DNA of 64,000 nt, taken from assembly GCF_943734655.1 (NCBI RefSeq), contig NC_071354.1:15668501-15732500 (forward strand), read 5' to 3'. Positions 41,173-52,133 of this stretch are shown in pieces. Under the pieces are notes generated by a model. It worked only from the letters and a program-made list of their open reading frames with translations, searched no databases and was not told the DNA's origin. Each line of letters opens with the position of its first letter. Positions within the stretch are counted from its first letter, which is position 1. A program made the translations under genes and the position numbers. Origin of the DNA: Sabethes cyaneus (Eukaryota > Arthropoda > Insecta > Diptera > Culicidae).

Positions 41173-44035
41173 CCAGAATGTTACTTGAGGTTTCTTCCCA
41201 TTTTTTCAAGCAACAGTGACTTTCAGGCAATGTTTTAACTTTGATTGGACTAGTGTTATTCTCTGACCTTGATTGTCAAGCGGTTAGAGTAGACGTTAAG
41301 AGTTATTAGCCTATGTAATCTATGAAATATACCGCAATCTAATAAACCAAATGCAAACAAACCGACTAAGAGTTCGGCTCGATCACATTTCTGCTTAGTG
41401 ATCCTTTTCAAATACTGGTCAAGGTTCCAAAATTTCCAGTTATTCGATTACCGGTTTAATCGTTTAAAATTTTCCTCACCAAAAGATTAATTCAGCTAGT
41501 AGGAAGAATTTTTTCCACATGAAATTTCGTGGAGAATGAGGGGCCAGTGTCACTTGTATGTATGTATAGTGAAATTATCAAGAGAAGATCTTTTGGATTT
41601 CCGAAAGATTCTCTGTGAGATTAGTTGAACTATTTCGCCTACCAATTTTTGTCTAAATTGATGAAAATTCATTTTATCCTACGACGCAATAAACATTTGA
41701 AAAGGTGTTCCTTTGGTATGATATTGATTAATTTTAAAACTAGCATAAATATGCTATCCCAGGTGTCCTATTGTTGTTCAGAATTGCAACACCTTATCAG
41801 CAGATGACAGAGAAATACACACACCCACACACAGGATAAATTGGATTGAAACTTCATAAACAGCACCCTTTCAACGACAGTGCTGCAAGAGAAAACCAAA
41901 ATTTGCACCCATCTCGGAGACATAACACTTCATACCAGTTCGTTTGTTCGTCATAATCAACTTAACTGCAAATTAGTATTTTCACAACTGAATATGCCAT
42001 TCCGAATAACCGCTCGATAGTAGTATCCCGGCAAAAAAAGGGTCCTCTATGCGATTGGCATCCACCGAGCGCGTCATATTGTGTATGTTCGAACAAACAG
42101 CGGCAAACCGTTCCCCAATTCCAATAAATATATTGTTTATTATATGACCGTTCGCTAGATTGTCCTGTAGGTGGCCCGGAAAGCAGCTATCAGAGGAAAA
42201 AAAATTTCTATATTCAGACGGCATTAGAATAGTAATCGCGTTAAAACTACCCGAGACCAATAAAATAAAGGCGAAACCACAGGGACGAACAAATATGGGT
42301 TGCTGCTCACTTCATGCCGACTATTCTACGTAACGGTCTGTCTTTTTCCAAACATAAACACACATACACACGTACCGTACCACCTTTAACCCACTTGGGG
42401 GTCGGTTAGCTTTGGGACAAAGCAATCCCAGGCCTGTTCCATCCGTTTGGTCGAAGAATGCGAGAAGACGTGATCCCATTATGGCATATCATCTACCGAA
42501 CTAGCGAAGAGCATTGCCAAGCCAACCGGCAACAGCAACACCAGCAGCAGCAGCAGCAGTATCCTTCCATCCAGGTCCAGCAGCAGCAAGCAAGCAGGCG
42601 TTGTCGAATGAGGAGAAATCAATGTTGCTCATCGTTTGTTTTGGCTTACCGTGATCCTGGTCGTCACAGCACGACTCCTATGCTTTCGGTGGGCAGGCAA
42701 GTGTCATATTTCGATACCTCACCTGATGGGCCGCCACCCGCTGGCTCCCACCTGTGGTGGGAGAACTCGTAAACAATGGCAGTAATGGCATTGTACAGCA
42801 TGCCTCCTGCACGAGCAGAGTAGCATACTGCTTCCGGAAGATTTCACTCGAACAGAAACCGGATACGACCTAGCCATAGGGGGATAAGCCAGTATCACAA
42901 CAGTTGACCCTGTTCCGCTGTCGTTGGAACTAGTTCAATTTACATAACAGCGCAGCAGCAGCAGCAGCAGCAGTACGAGAAGGCCGCTGGCCAGTGCAAA
43001 CTGAGGTGAGGCAATGGGGCAGATACGTGAACTATCTCCCCTCTAATAAGAGGATCATTTCCGCAGCGATGCGAACCAACAATGGGGAAGAAATTTCACA
43101 AGACATTATAGACACAGAACAGGACAACAGCCCACTTGTCCGACACAGGACCGGGCTTCCGGTTTCCGAGAGTCGGATTTGTGTACAAGCACACTTTCAA
43201 TGGGCGGCATCATTTTCCTGAGAGGGACTATTACGGATATTATTAACAAACTTTCTCCGTGTGTCTGTTGCCTTTTAATAGCGAGCTGAGCATTCTGCCC
43301 GGGAAGCTCGAATTAAGAAGCACACACACACAAAACACGTAAGAAGAAACAAAGTAAATTTGTTGTGGCTCTCGGTTTCGGAAGCGATGAATGGGTGGAA
43401 AGCGGGTCAAGTGGAAAACATAAGCTGAAGCGTCTTGAGCAGCTCTTCAAGGCTATCACTTCGAAGTTCTTGGTTCTTAGGTGACACCTCGAGTGCTTGT
43501 GTGGCAGTGCACTTCACTGAGTATGATTGCTCTGTTGGTGATTTCGAGGTAAGACGGCCGAGTGGAACAGGTTCGGTTTCGTCACTTGACGACTAGCGTT
43601 GCGGAAAGAATCCCCTTCGGTAACTAAGGAAACACCACCCTGCTGTAAAGAAAATAATAATCAGCATTGCAGCAAAATTTGTTTCCGCTTGAAGCCCAAA
43701 TTAATTTCATCTAAATCACAGTGAAGGATTCAACCCCAACAGAAAAATCCAATTCCATTAAATCTTGTGATATACAGCCGAGATTGCGGTTCGTGAGCCA
43801 CACCACAACAGCATCCTTACAGCGTAAAGATGAATCACCACGGCACCGCATCCTCTTAGCAGACTTAGAGACTCCTTTCGGAAGCATCATCGCGCTTTGA
43901 ATTCCGTACACGCCACGGTACGACACACGCACAAGATTGCTTTCAGGGGGGAAAAAGGGATTTCGTTCGGGGAGGGACACCGGCTCGGTCGCAGCCGAAG
44001 CCGCTACCTACTACCATACGTTGGCATTTACTTAC
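41173..44035. other. Intron sequence with CAG tracts
   Basis: CAG-rich tracts lie at 42535-42595 and 42952-42972. The first makes a Gln-rich 104-codon frame (42458-42772) without convincing splice sites or homology. No other feature recognised. Confidence 0.45.
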
Positions 44036-44170
44036 ATTCGACTACGACTGTGATATTAATCATCGCTGAGCCCTGGGAGTTGACGGCCTCGCACGTGTAG
44101 ATTCCTGCGTCGTTCCGCGTTAGCTTGGTAATGTTCAGGATCGGTCCCTCGGAGACGATACGTTGGACAC
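44036..44170 (-). CDS. sns: Nephrin-like gene exon: seventh Ig domain, second half
   Basis: Acceptor CCCACAG before 44170, phase 1; donor GAAT|GTAAGT after 44036, phase 1; 135 nt. It encodes GVQRIVSEGPILNITKLTRN then DAGIYTCEAVNSQGSAMINI and TVVVE. The second Ig Cys is in IYTCEA, inside the usual D-x-G-x-Y-x-C motif. There are two N-glycosylation sequons (NIT). Confidence 0.95.
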
Positions 44171-44368
44171 CTGTGGGTGGTTTGTTTTTTTTTTTTGTTC
44201 ACGTGATCGATGCACCACCGCAAGCAAGCCGTTCAAAAGAAGAAACAGAGAGGATTTTGAGCCGGATTAATCGACCGTCATTAGTGCTAATGGCGACCCC
44301 GCAGCAGCGCAATCTGCGAAAGTCGGATGTCCCGCGTGGGGAATGCAGTTCGAGCGAACAATACTTAC

Positions 44369-44512
44369 CGGACGACAGGATCGGTAGACCGTCTTTGGTC
44401 CATGTGTACGCAATGGACATGGGATTACCGGTGGCCACCATGGCGACCGTTAGGGATTCGCCCTCCACACCGACGGCGGTCGACGATGGCGGTGGAGTGA
44501 ATTTCGGTGGAT
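44369..44512 (-). CDS. sns: Nephrin-like gene exon: seventh Ig domain, first half
   Basis: Acceptor CTTTGCAG before 44512, phase 1; donor TCCG|GTAAGT after 44369, phase 1; 144 nt. It encodes YPPKFTPPPSSTAVGVEGES then LTVAMVATGNPMSIAYTWTK. The Ig Trp is in YTWTKDG, but the usual first Cys of the B strand is absent (LTVAMVATGNP). I recall the same lack in fly Sns, so it is a family trait and not a sequencing error. Confidence 0.95.
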
Positions 44513-44701
44513 CTGCAAAGGGAAAGAGTGAGTAATTTCGCGAAACGCACCGGAACCGGCAGTCCAGTTTCCAGCGAAAGTTTTCACAAAATTGTGAAAC
44601 CCCATCCGCCGCTGCTGCTACTGGGCTGCCTCGGTTCGGTTCGGTACGGGGTGGGTATAATTTCCCAGTCGACAGACGAGAGAAGAAGAAATTCCACGTA
44701 C

Positions 44702-44866
44702 ATAGTACTTGCAAATTGACTGCCTCGTGCACGCTACGCTGTAATGCCTCGTTCGTGCTCTGACAGGTATAGACGTTCCCGTTCATGTCCTGGGTGATGT
44801 TCACCTTTAGCTCCAGCGATGATACGGTGCCTCCCCATAAGCCCGGCTTCGATGCATTATTTATAC
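44702..44866 (-). CDS. sns: Nephrin-like gene exon: sixth Ig domain, second half
   Basis: Acceptor CATTCCAG before 44866, phase 1; donor CTAT|GTACGT after 44702, phase 1; 165 nt. It encodes GINNASKPGLWGGTVSSLEL then KVNITQDMNGNVYTCQSTNE and ALQRSVHEAVNLQVLY. The second Ig Cys is in VYTCQS. NNAS and NITQ sequons are present. Confidence 0.95.
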
Positions 44867-45390
44867 CTGGAATGCGTGGTGCAGGAGAGATAGAGAGATA
44901 GAGAGAGAAAGAAAGAAAATGAAATGGTTAGATGATGTGTGTGGGAGGGTTTTTTCCCTTCCCGTTACAGCTAGGTGTAGCACTTTCTCCCGGTTTGGTG
45001 CTGCCAGGAGCGGCTTGAGGAAAGTTTTGCTTTGCCTGAACGGAGTTTCTCCGGAGTTGGATGCTGACGGAAATTTTTTATCTTTTCAAAAAAGTAAGAG
45101 TTCGAATGTGATAAATTATCTGCACATTTTAGTTTGCCAGAAGAACCATTCTATTTATTCGTAGACTGGCTGACACTCTTCGATCCATACTTTATTACAC
45201 AGCTCAAAATTTCAACTAGTTACTTCGAATGATGAGCATAATTTAATTACTTTTTCTTACCCTTTTATCTGTCTGTTGTGAACTATCGTTATTAAAAATA
45301 TATAATACAAAAGTTTTATTGATGCGAGTTGAGGGCTTCATTCCTTTTTTCGTGGGTAATCTCTTGACTTGGTAAACTGAATAATTTTTT
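44867..45390. other. Intron sequence, unassigned
   Basis: A short GAGA-rich tract lies at 44885-44920. Nothing else recognised. Confidence 0.5.
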
Positions 45391-45394
45391 GTTG

Positions 45395-45500
45395 ATATCT
45401 GATAACTTGGGTGTACCACAGGGTAGCAAAATAGGTTTGCGGCTTTTTTATATTATTATTGCTGGTTATTGGATGTTGTTTTTTTATTATTATTGCTGGA
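45395..45500 (+). mobile_element. Jockey-like RT fragment (GVPQGS block)
   Basis: The plus strand reads SDNLGVPQGSKIGLRLFYII, the RT motif around Gly-Val-Pro-Gln-Gly-Ser, then decays. It is a short dead fragment. Confidence 0.65.
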
Positions 45501-45544
45501 TATTTTAGTTAACTGGTTTATTAGTGAGAAAGTTCTGGGAGTTC

Positions 45545-45591
45545 ATTGTGGAGGGTTGGTTATAAACTAAATCCAACCAACCCTCCACAAT
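45545..45591. repeat. Perfect 17-bp stem hairpin
   Basis: ATTGTGGAGGGTTGGTT (45545-45561) and AACCAACCCTCCACAAT (45575-45591) are exact inverse copies with a 13-nt loop. Confidence 0.85.
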
Positions 45592-45639
45592 CGACTATAA
45601 TAAAATATGCCATAGAATATTTAACAAATTTTAAGCAAT

Positions 45640-45860
45640 CCGTTGGTTTGCAGCATATGCGCTTTAAATTTTATTGTGAATATTGATATAATAGGTGGAT
45701 AAAATCAACGCACCGTTGAAATTTTGCGATTTTCGAAAACAAAATAAATATATTCAGTTAGATAATCTCAAGTTCCAGCAAAATCATTTTAGTTAATATT
45801 TCCTGTGACCCAATTGATAATAATTTTCTTTCTGCAAAGCACTTTGCTTGGATGAATTTT
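45640..45860 (+). repeat. Dispersed repeat family R, copy C (partial)
   Basis: CAGCATATGCGCTTTAAATTTTATTGTG, then AAATTTTGCGATTTT, AAATATATTCAGTTAG and CAAAATCATTTTAGTTAATATTTCCTG aligns with 16735-16817 joined to 18297-18360. The RTE insertion point is uninterrupted here. Confidence 0.7.
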
Positions 45861-46279
45861 TGTTTGGTAGCTAAAACAAAATACTACAATCTGGAAATAT
45901 GGCCTCGCATAAAAAAAATAATTTCGGTGTTGAACTCCTATATTCTACATAATAGCAGCTATAAACCTATTTGGTCAGGATGTTACCGTTCTGAGAGCTC
46001 TATAAAACTAACAGATTTATTGCGGTTTGACAAGCAACCGTAATAAGATCAATATTGATTAGTGCGCCATATTGTATTGCTACGGCACACTTATGGTAAA
46101 GGTTATATGTGCAACCACAATAAATTTGCTTTATTAACAGTTTTATTATGGTTATATAGCTAGCTATAAGTGTGGTTGGACTCGTATCCTCTTGGTATTG
46201 CATAATGATACAATAAAACCAGAGGTAATGATTAATATCGCAATAAAACCTTTATAAAACTAAGGGTAGACTAAGGTAA

Positions 46280-48815
46280 AACTAAGAGAGAATGACAACC
46301 GAAGTTACAAATTTCAGGCAGTTTACAGAGCTAATTCTATTCAAACGACAAAAATACGTCAGAAATGACACAAAAATACCAGAACCATGCCAAAACAACA
46401 AAAAACAACGATAACAATCGACACAAAGACGTCTAAAAGGTATTAAAAAGGTGACAAAACATGCAAATAACATGCAACGAAAAGAGGATGGATATACGAC
46501 GGAAAGACGACTAAAGAACGCCGAAAAGAGAATAAAAAGACAACATTTTTGTTGCCTTGACGACAAATAAGACAACGAGAAAGATGCAAAACAGTGATGA
46601 AAAGATAACAACAAACACTCAAACAACAACAAAAGTGTTGTGAAAAGATGTCATAAAACTGATGCAGAATAGCCGCCAAAACAGCACTAAAAAAAGCTGA
46701 AAAAGGCCGCCACCGAAAGAAGCAACCAAAAACAAAAACACAAGAACAGACTTCAAAAAACGACATACAGACAACGAAATTAAGATAAAAAGATGTGTAA
46801 AAGACCATGAAGAGATGACAAAAATACGACAGAGGGATGGCACAACGACGACGAATACGAATGAAAAACAATAAAGAGATGATAAAAGCCGACGAAAAGA
46901 AGTCAAAAAGACAACAAAGTAACGACGAAAGAACAGCAAATAAACTACAAAAAGACGATGAAGAGACGGTGAAAAGACAACGGAAAGATGACGAAAAACT
47001 GATGACAGTAAGCGAAAAGGCGATGGAAAAAAGAGGCAATACGACTAAAATATGATGAAAAGACGCCGAGAAAACGCAAATGAAACAACAAAAAATGTCA
47101 AAAATAAAGCAACAGAAAACGTCGATAAGGAAACAAATAGATGCAAAAAAGGCTATAGGCTATAGTGATAAGATGTGCCAAAATGACTTAAAAAGACGAT
47201 TAAAAGTGACAATAAATCACTGAAAAGAGTTAAAAAATCGAAATAACGAAAGGGAGATGGAAGCACAAGAAACATATAACCATAAAACAACAAGAAGGCG
47301 GCAAAAAAAAAAACAAAAAGTATGATAAAAACGGGTTAAAAGACGTTTAAAAAGTGTTAAAAATGTGACAAAACATGCAGATAAAAACTACGAAAGGGGG
47401 ATGGAAATACAACAGAAAGACGACTAAAGAACGACGAAAAGACAATAAACAAACAAAATATTCGCCTTCCTGACAACAAACAGGACAACGAGAAAGGTGC
47501 CAAAAAGTGATGAAAAGATAACAAAAAAAAACGCTGAAACGACAACAAAGTTGATGTGAAAAGATGTCGTAAAACTGAAGAATATGCGCCAAAACAGCAG
47601 TAAAAAAAAGACAAAAACGGCCACCATCGAAAAAAGCAAAAAAAAAACAAAAACAGACGTCAAAAAACGACGTACAAACAACGATATTTGGATGAAAAGA
47701 TGTGAAGTGATCAAAATACGACAGAGAAATGACACAAAAACGTCGAATTTGAATAAAATACAACAAATAGATAACAAAAGACGACAAAAAGTAGCCAAAA
47801 GACAACAATAAGATGAGGAAAAGCCGACAAAAGAACTGCAAATCGACGTCAAAAGAACGATGAAGGCAGCGAAAAGACGTTGAAAAAAGAGGAAATACGA
47901 CAAAAATAGACGTCTTAAAAACGCAAATGTAGCAACAAAAAATGTCAAAAAAGGCAAGAGAAAACGCCGAAGAGACAATAAACAGATGCAAAAAAGGCGA
48001 AAAAGTGACGATAGCGACAAGATTTCCCAACAACGACTTATAAGACGATTGAAGGTGACAACGAATTACTGAAAAGAGATAAAAATACGATGTAATGGAA
48101 GAGAGATGGTAAAAAGAACAAAAACAGATAAACAAGAAGGCGATAGCAAAAGGTGACTTACAAAGTACTTACAATAAAAAAGCCAAAATACCAAATATGG
48201 TGACAAAACAACGAAAAAAAAAAAATACGATAAAAACCGATAAAAAGCATTAAAAAGGTGACAAAACATGCAAATAAAGACGAGAGACGAAAAGAGGATG
48301 GATATACAACAGAAAGACGACTAAAGAATGACGAAAAGACAACAGGTTGACGAGAAAAGTGCAAAAAAGTGATGAAAGAACAACAAAAAAAACGCTGAAA
48401 CGACGACAAATGAAAACATGTAATAAGAATGAAGAATAGACACCAAAATAGCAGCCAAAAAAAAAAAAAATAACCAAAACGGCTGCCGCCAAAATAAGCA
48501 GCAACAAAAAAAATGCAAAAACATAAGTCAAAAAACAATGAACAGACTACGAAATTAGAATGAAAAGATATCAAAAAGACCATGGAACGATGACGAAGAA
48601 AATACAACGAAAAGATGCCAATAAATGACAAAAATAAGTCAAAAGACAAAAATAAGATGACGGAAAAACGGCAATATAACGTCGAAAGAACAGCAAATAG
48701 ACGACAAAAAGACGGTGAAGAGCCAATAAAAACGATCGAAAGATGATCAAAAGAGGAAATACGACAAAAATATGATGAAAGGACGTCGAAAAAACGGAAA
48801 TGAAATAACAAAAAA
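46280..48815. repeat. Degenerate GACGAAAAGA array with about 0.9-kb higher-order period
   Basis: Plus-strand purine-rich words (GACGAAAAGACAACAAAAA) fill 2.5 kb. Landmarks recur: GTGACAAAACATGCA at 46451, 47365 and 48258, followed each time by GGATGGA and CAGAAAGACGACTAAAGAA-like text. A second landmark, CAACAAAAAATGTCAAAAA then GATGCAAAAAAGG, lies near 47085 and 47932. The array is therefore about three tandem units of 890-915 bp built of degenerate short repeats. Minus-strand open frames of 90-260 codons (Phe/Ser/Leu/Cys/Val-rich) are stop-poor by composition and are not genes. Confidence 0.85.
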
Positions 48816-49030
48816 ATTTTGGAAAGGGAAGAAGTGTCTGATGCAAAGAGTGTTTAATTGGCTGAATTGGAAAATTTCGATGTAGATTTAAAATATATCT
48901 TGGGGCAATAGCAGGTGGGGTTCGTATCCACGCTTTCTCGGTTGGTGCCCGAGAGTTGTACTAACTAAACTACGGCCACCCACCGTATTAGATAGTCTTA
49001 TACCTAATTTTGTTTTATTCTCCCAAAATC
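48816..49030 (-). mobile_element. tRNA-derived SINE, second family, copy 1
   Basis: The minus strand has a tRNA-like head: GGCCGTAGTTTAGTTAGTACA (A-box region), the anticodon arm CTCGGGCACCAACCGAG and T-arm GTGGATACGAACCCCAC. A body CCCAAGATATATTTTAAATC...CAGCCAATTAAACACTC follows. The same head and body occur at 50200-50400. It splits a unit of the surrounding array, whose text resumes at 49031. Confidence 0.75.
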
Positions 49031-49335
49031 AAAATGTCAATAGAAAGCGCCGAGAAGGTAATAAATAAATAGATGCTAAAGAGACGATAAAGATACAAAT
49101 ATGGACAAAAAGGTTGCTTAAAAACGCAACAAAAGGCAATTAAAGACGACAACTGAAACTGACTCACTGAAAAGAGATAAAAAGACGATGTAACGAAAGA
49201 CAACTGTTAAACAAAACAGAAGACGGACAAGCTTAAAACGACAGGAAGACGACAGCAATAGGCGACAGAGTACTTACAACAAAAAAGGTGAATAATTAGA
49301 GACGAAACACGAAAAAATCAAACAACGAAAAATGA
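49031..49335. repeat. Continuation of the GACGAAAAGA higher-order array
   Basis: AAAATGTCAATAGAAAGCGCCGAGAAGG ... TAGATGC and ACTGAAAAGAGATAAAAAGACGATGTAACG match 47938-48100 of the main array, placing this as the fourth, partial unit after the SINE. Confidence 0.75.
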
Positions 49336-49769
49336 ATAGTGAATAAACGAAGCCGAAAAATAATTGATGAAAGATCAAGAATACAAGCACAGAACAGAAG
49401 TGGAAGTAGAAATCTAAAAACGTACATGCTACTTTCTACAGATACTAGCGAACCTGGCGGTAGCGAGTCACTTTTTTCCACGAAAACATACGAACGCATA
49501 CGAATGCACACGAAAACATGTGAAAGCTGCTATGCGATTGGGAGCGAGCGTTCTGCTTATATTACTGTTATTCGCTTCTATGCGAAAACCAAAGAAAAAG
49601 AAAAACAAAAAAGTGTCTGTTACCAGTTTTGATCGCCGAATCGTTCGGACTTCTATTTCTGTTCTGTGATACAAGCCAAGAGTAAACATTCTTGAATAAT
49701 TCAAATTTAAGACAAATGTATGAACTCGTTTTTTTATTGATACTGACTTTTTCGCGGTCAAACGTAAAG

Positions 49770-49816
49770 TCTATTTTGATTAAAGCAGAGGAGCGTTTGG
49801 TGCGAAACATGTTAGA
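49770..49816. repeat. 47-bp direct repeat outside the palindrome
   Basis: TTTTGATTAAAGCAGAGGAG and CGTTTGGTGCGAAA recur at 50157-50204 inside the left arm with one base difference. The text corresponds to the 3' part of the second SINE family. Confidence 0.85.
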
Positions 49817-50294
49817 CGTTGAAAATTTCGCTGTTAAAGAACAAAATTTAGCATTACTCTGATTTGTGGAAGTTTTCACGTTTACTAAATACCCTCGTTT
49901 TTATTTGCTACCTGTCTATTATAATTAGAAAAGATTTTATAATTTTTCCAACACTTCGACTCTATTTTTTAGTCTCTTTCAAGTATTGAATACTGTTCAA
50001 TCCCTGAAAAAGGTTAAAAATATTACGTTGAAACGTAGGAAAGATTATAAAAACTGTTCTAATTTAAACAGGCTGACAGCCTGTTAATGGGTATGTTTCT
50101 AGATTGTATTTGAAGGAAGTTAATACTTTTTAAAATTACATTAGTTTCATACATGTGTATTTTGATTAAAGCAGAGGAGCGTTTGGTGCGAAAAATGTTA
50201 GACTGAATACTGGGCAAGTTTTCGATCTGCGGCTAAAAATATATTGGGTTCAGTTCGAGGCAGTGGGACTCCAATCCACAATTTCTCGATTAGT
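49817..50294. repeat. Left arm (478 bp) of a large palindrome
   Basis: Near-exact reverse complement of 50463-50941, starting CGTTGAAAATTTCGCTG and ending TTCTCGATTAGT. Mismatches cluster near the inner end. Confidence 0.95.
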
Positions 50295-50420
50295 ACTCGA
50301 GTGCTTTACGCATTTAAACTATACCACACCCATGTATTAATAAGTCTCAGATCTAGTTTTGTCCTACCAGTCCAAGCATTCCATCTTTCGCACACATACG
50401 CCCCACCGGTGACGGTTATT
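50200..50420 (-). mobile_element. tRNA-derived SINE, second family, copy 2 (at the palindrome centre)
   Basis: On the minus strand the head reads GGTATAGTTTAAATGCG, the anticodon arm CTCGAGTACTAATCGAG and the T-arm GTGGATTGGAGTCCCAC, and the body CCCAATATATTTTTAGCC follows. The opposite palindrome arm begins within the anticodon loop, so only part of the head is duplicated. The acceptor ends do not pair, so it is not a working tRNA gene. Confidence 0.7.
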
Positions 50421-50462
50421 ATTTGTAATATGACTGCCCTTTGCTTCTACACGAGAAGATAG

Positions 50463-50941
50463 ACTAATCGAGAAATTGTGGGTTGGAGTCCCACTGCCAC
50501 GAACTAAACCCAATATATTTTTAGCCGCAGATCGAAAACTTGCCCAGTATTCAGTCTAACATTTTTCGCACCAAACGCTCCTCTGCTTTAATCAAAATAC
50601 ACATGTATGAAACTAATGTAATTTTAAAAAGTATTAACTTCCTTCAAATACAATCTAGAAACATACCCATTAACAGGCTGTCAGCCTGTTTAAATTAGAA
50701 CAGTTTTTATAATCTTTCCTACGTTTCAACGTAATATTTTTAACCTTTTTCAGGGATTGAACAGTATTCAATACTTGAAAGAGACTAAAAATATAGAGTC
50801 GAAGTGTTGGAAAAATTATAAAATCTTTTCTAATTATAATAGACAGGTAGCAAATAAAAACGAGGGTATTTAGTAAACGTGAAAACTTCCACAAATCAGA
50901 GTAATGCTAAATTTTGTTCTTTAACAGCGAAATTTTCAACG
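50463..50941. repeat. Right arm (479 bp) of a large palindrome
   Basis: Inverted copy of 49817-50294; the spacer is 168 bp (50295-50462). Transcribed from either strand it would fold into a hairpin of about 480 bp. Confidence 0.95.
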
Positions 50942-51794
50942 AAACCCCCGTAAAGGACCGTCAGCAGTGGTAAAAGCAAAGAAAATGATTGTCTTTTTAA
51001 TTTCAATAAAAATCAGAGAAGCATCAGCAGCTTCTTACCGAAAAATGTCACATTAACTCGCTTACAGAAATCCTCACATCGACTTCTTGTGCCATAAATA
51101 TTACAGGTAATGATTTGCTCTTAAAAAGTTTTTGTTAGAGTTAATACAATTCAACATTGTTTGCCATTCAATTAGACAACACAATATTCCAATGCAAATG
51201 TTAATTCTGAATATAAGTACTGAATTTATTTTAGATAAACCGGCCCTGAGCATCTCGCAACTCGCTACGTTCCGCAAGAGATAACGCGGTTTGACCGTAT
51301 GTGAACAATTTCCGCTCCAACAAGCGAGCGACGGATGCACGCCGGATAGGAAGAGGAGCAGCTATGTCGTGCCGCCTCCGCCCTCTGGAGACTGATATGT
51401 GCTTCCGGAAGGAACAAGAAACGTTCCCGGTTTTGGGACGGATACGACACAGCGCCCACCTAGGCGGCTCGAGCTAACTGTTGCTATTCCGGCAAATGAA
51501 GTTATCGCGCATTCCGGGCGACAGTCAAAACGTGTCACGTTTAGTGTGGCGAGGCCCCGGCATATCGGTGCCGCAAACCGTAAGCAATCCGATGCATACA
51601 TGGGAAACTGGCTCGACGGTGTATTGGCCTAGTTTCGCTATGGCACACATTGCCCATCCATTTTGCATCAAGCATCCAATTTCGCTTGCGGTCAGGCATA
51701 TTTCCATGCCTCTATTGGCATCAAGCTGAGATCGATCCCAGCCGCACCAAGCTGGGAAGTGAGGTATGTACATATCAATATAAGGGTAACTTAC
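50942..51794. other. Intron sequence, unassigned
   Basis: The segment 51240-51790 is more GC-rich than its flanks and has several overlapping open frames on both strands. None shows a family motif or consistent splice structure. Confidence 0.4.
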
Positions 51795-51932
51795 CTTGCA
51801 CTGCAATACCGTCACGCCACCAGGAAATTTTCGCTGGCGGATTACTGGAGCTCGAGTCGCAGATTAGCGTTGCTTCGATACCTGGCTTCAGCTCTGGGGG
51901 ATCGATCGTTATCTTCACCGTTTCCGGAGCGA
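51795..51932 (-). CDS. sns: Nephrin-like gene exon: sixth Ig domain, first half
   Basis: Acceptor TACTTGCAG before 51932, phase 1; donor CAAG|GTAAGT after 51795, phase 1; 138 nt. It encodes FAPETVKITIDPPELKPGIE then ATLICDSSSSNPPAKISWWR and DGIAVQG. The first Ig Cys is in LICDSS and the core Trp in ISWWRDG. Its strong match to Sns in this block is a key part of the gene identification. Confidence 0.96.
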
Positions 51933-52133
51933 CTGCAAGTATGCCAGAGATGTGTACACATAGTGTTAGTGTTGGTGGTTGCAGTTGAGCGTCAAACATT
52001 AAGGAAATTCAAATTGAAGGATTAAATACGGATTCAGCTGCCGTTGGTGTGCACAAAGCAGAGCAACGACGGTTCGAGAAGACGGAAATCTCTGCACCGA
52101 AACCATTCGATGCGGATGGATAGTTATACTTAC

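Noticed and set aside
42458..42772. Gln-rich 104-codon frame as a possible exon or gene
   Set aside because: CAG/CAA simple repeats explain it; no flanking splice signals in phase with the host gene and no recognised domain.
46282..48846. Many minus-strand open frames of 90-260 codons rich in Phe, Ser, Leu, Cys and Val that look like membrane proteins
   Set aside because: The plus strand is purine-rich repeat, so the other strand is pyrimidine-rich and nearly stop-free; the same frames recur with the array period.
48905..48985. Functional tRNA gene on the minus strand
   Set aside because: A and B boxes and two arms are present but acceptor ends do not pair and a SINE body follows, so it is a SINE head.
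51240..51790. Cluster of overlapping open frames on both strands as a nested gene
   Set aside because: No frame has a domain, the frames conflict, and the segment lies in an intron without splice structure of its own.
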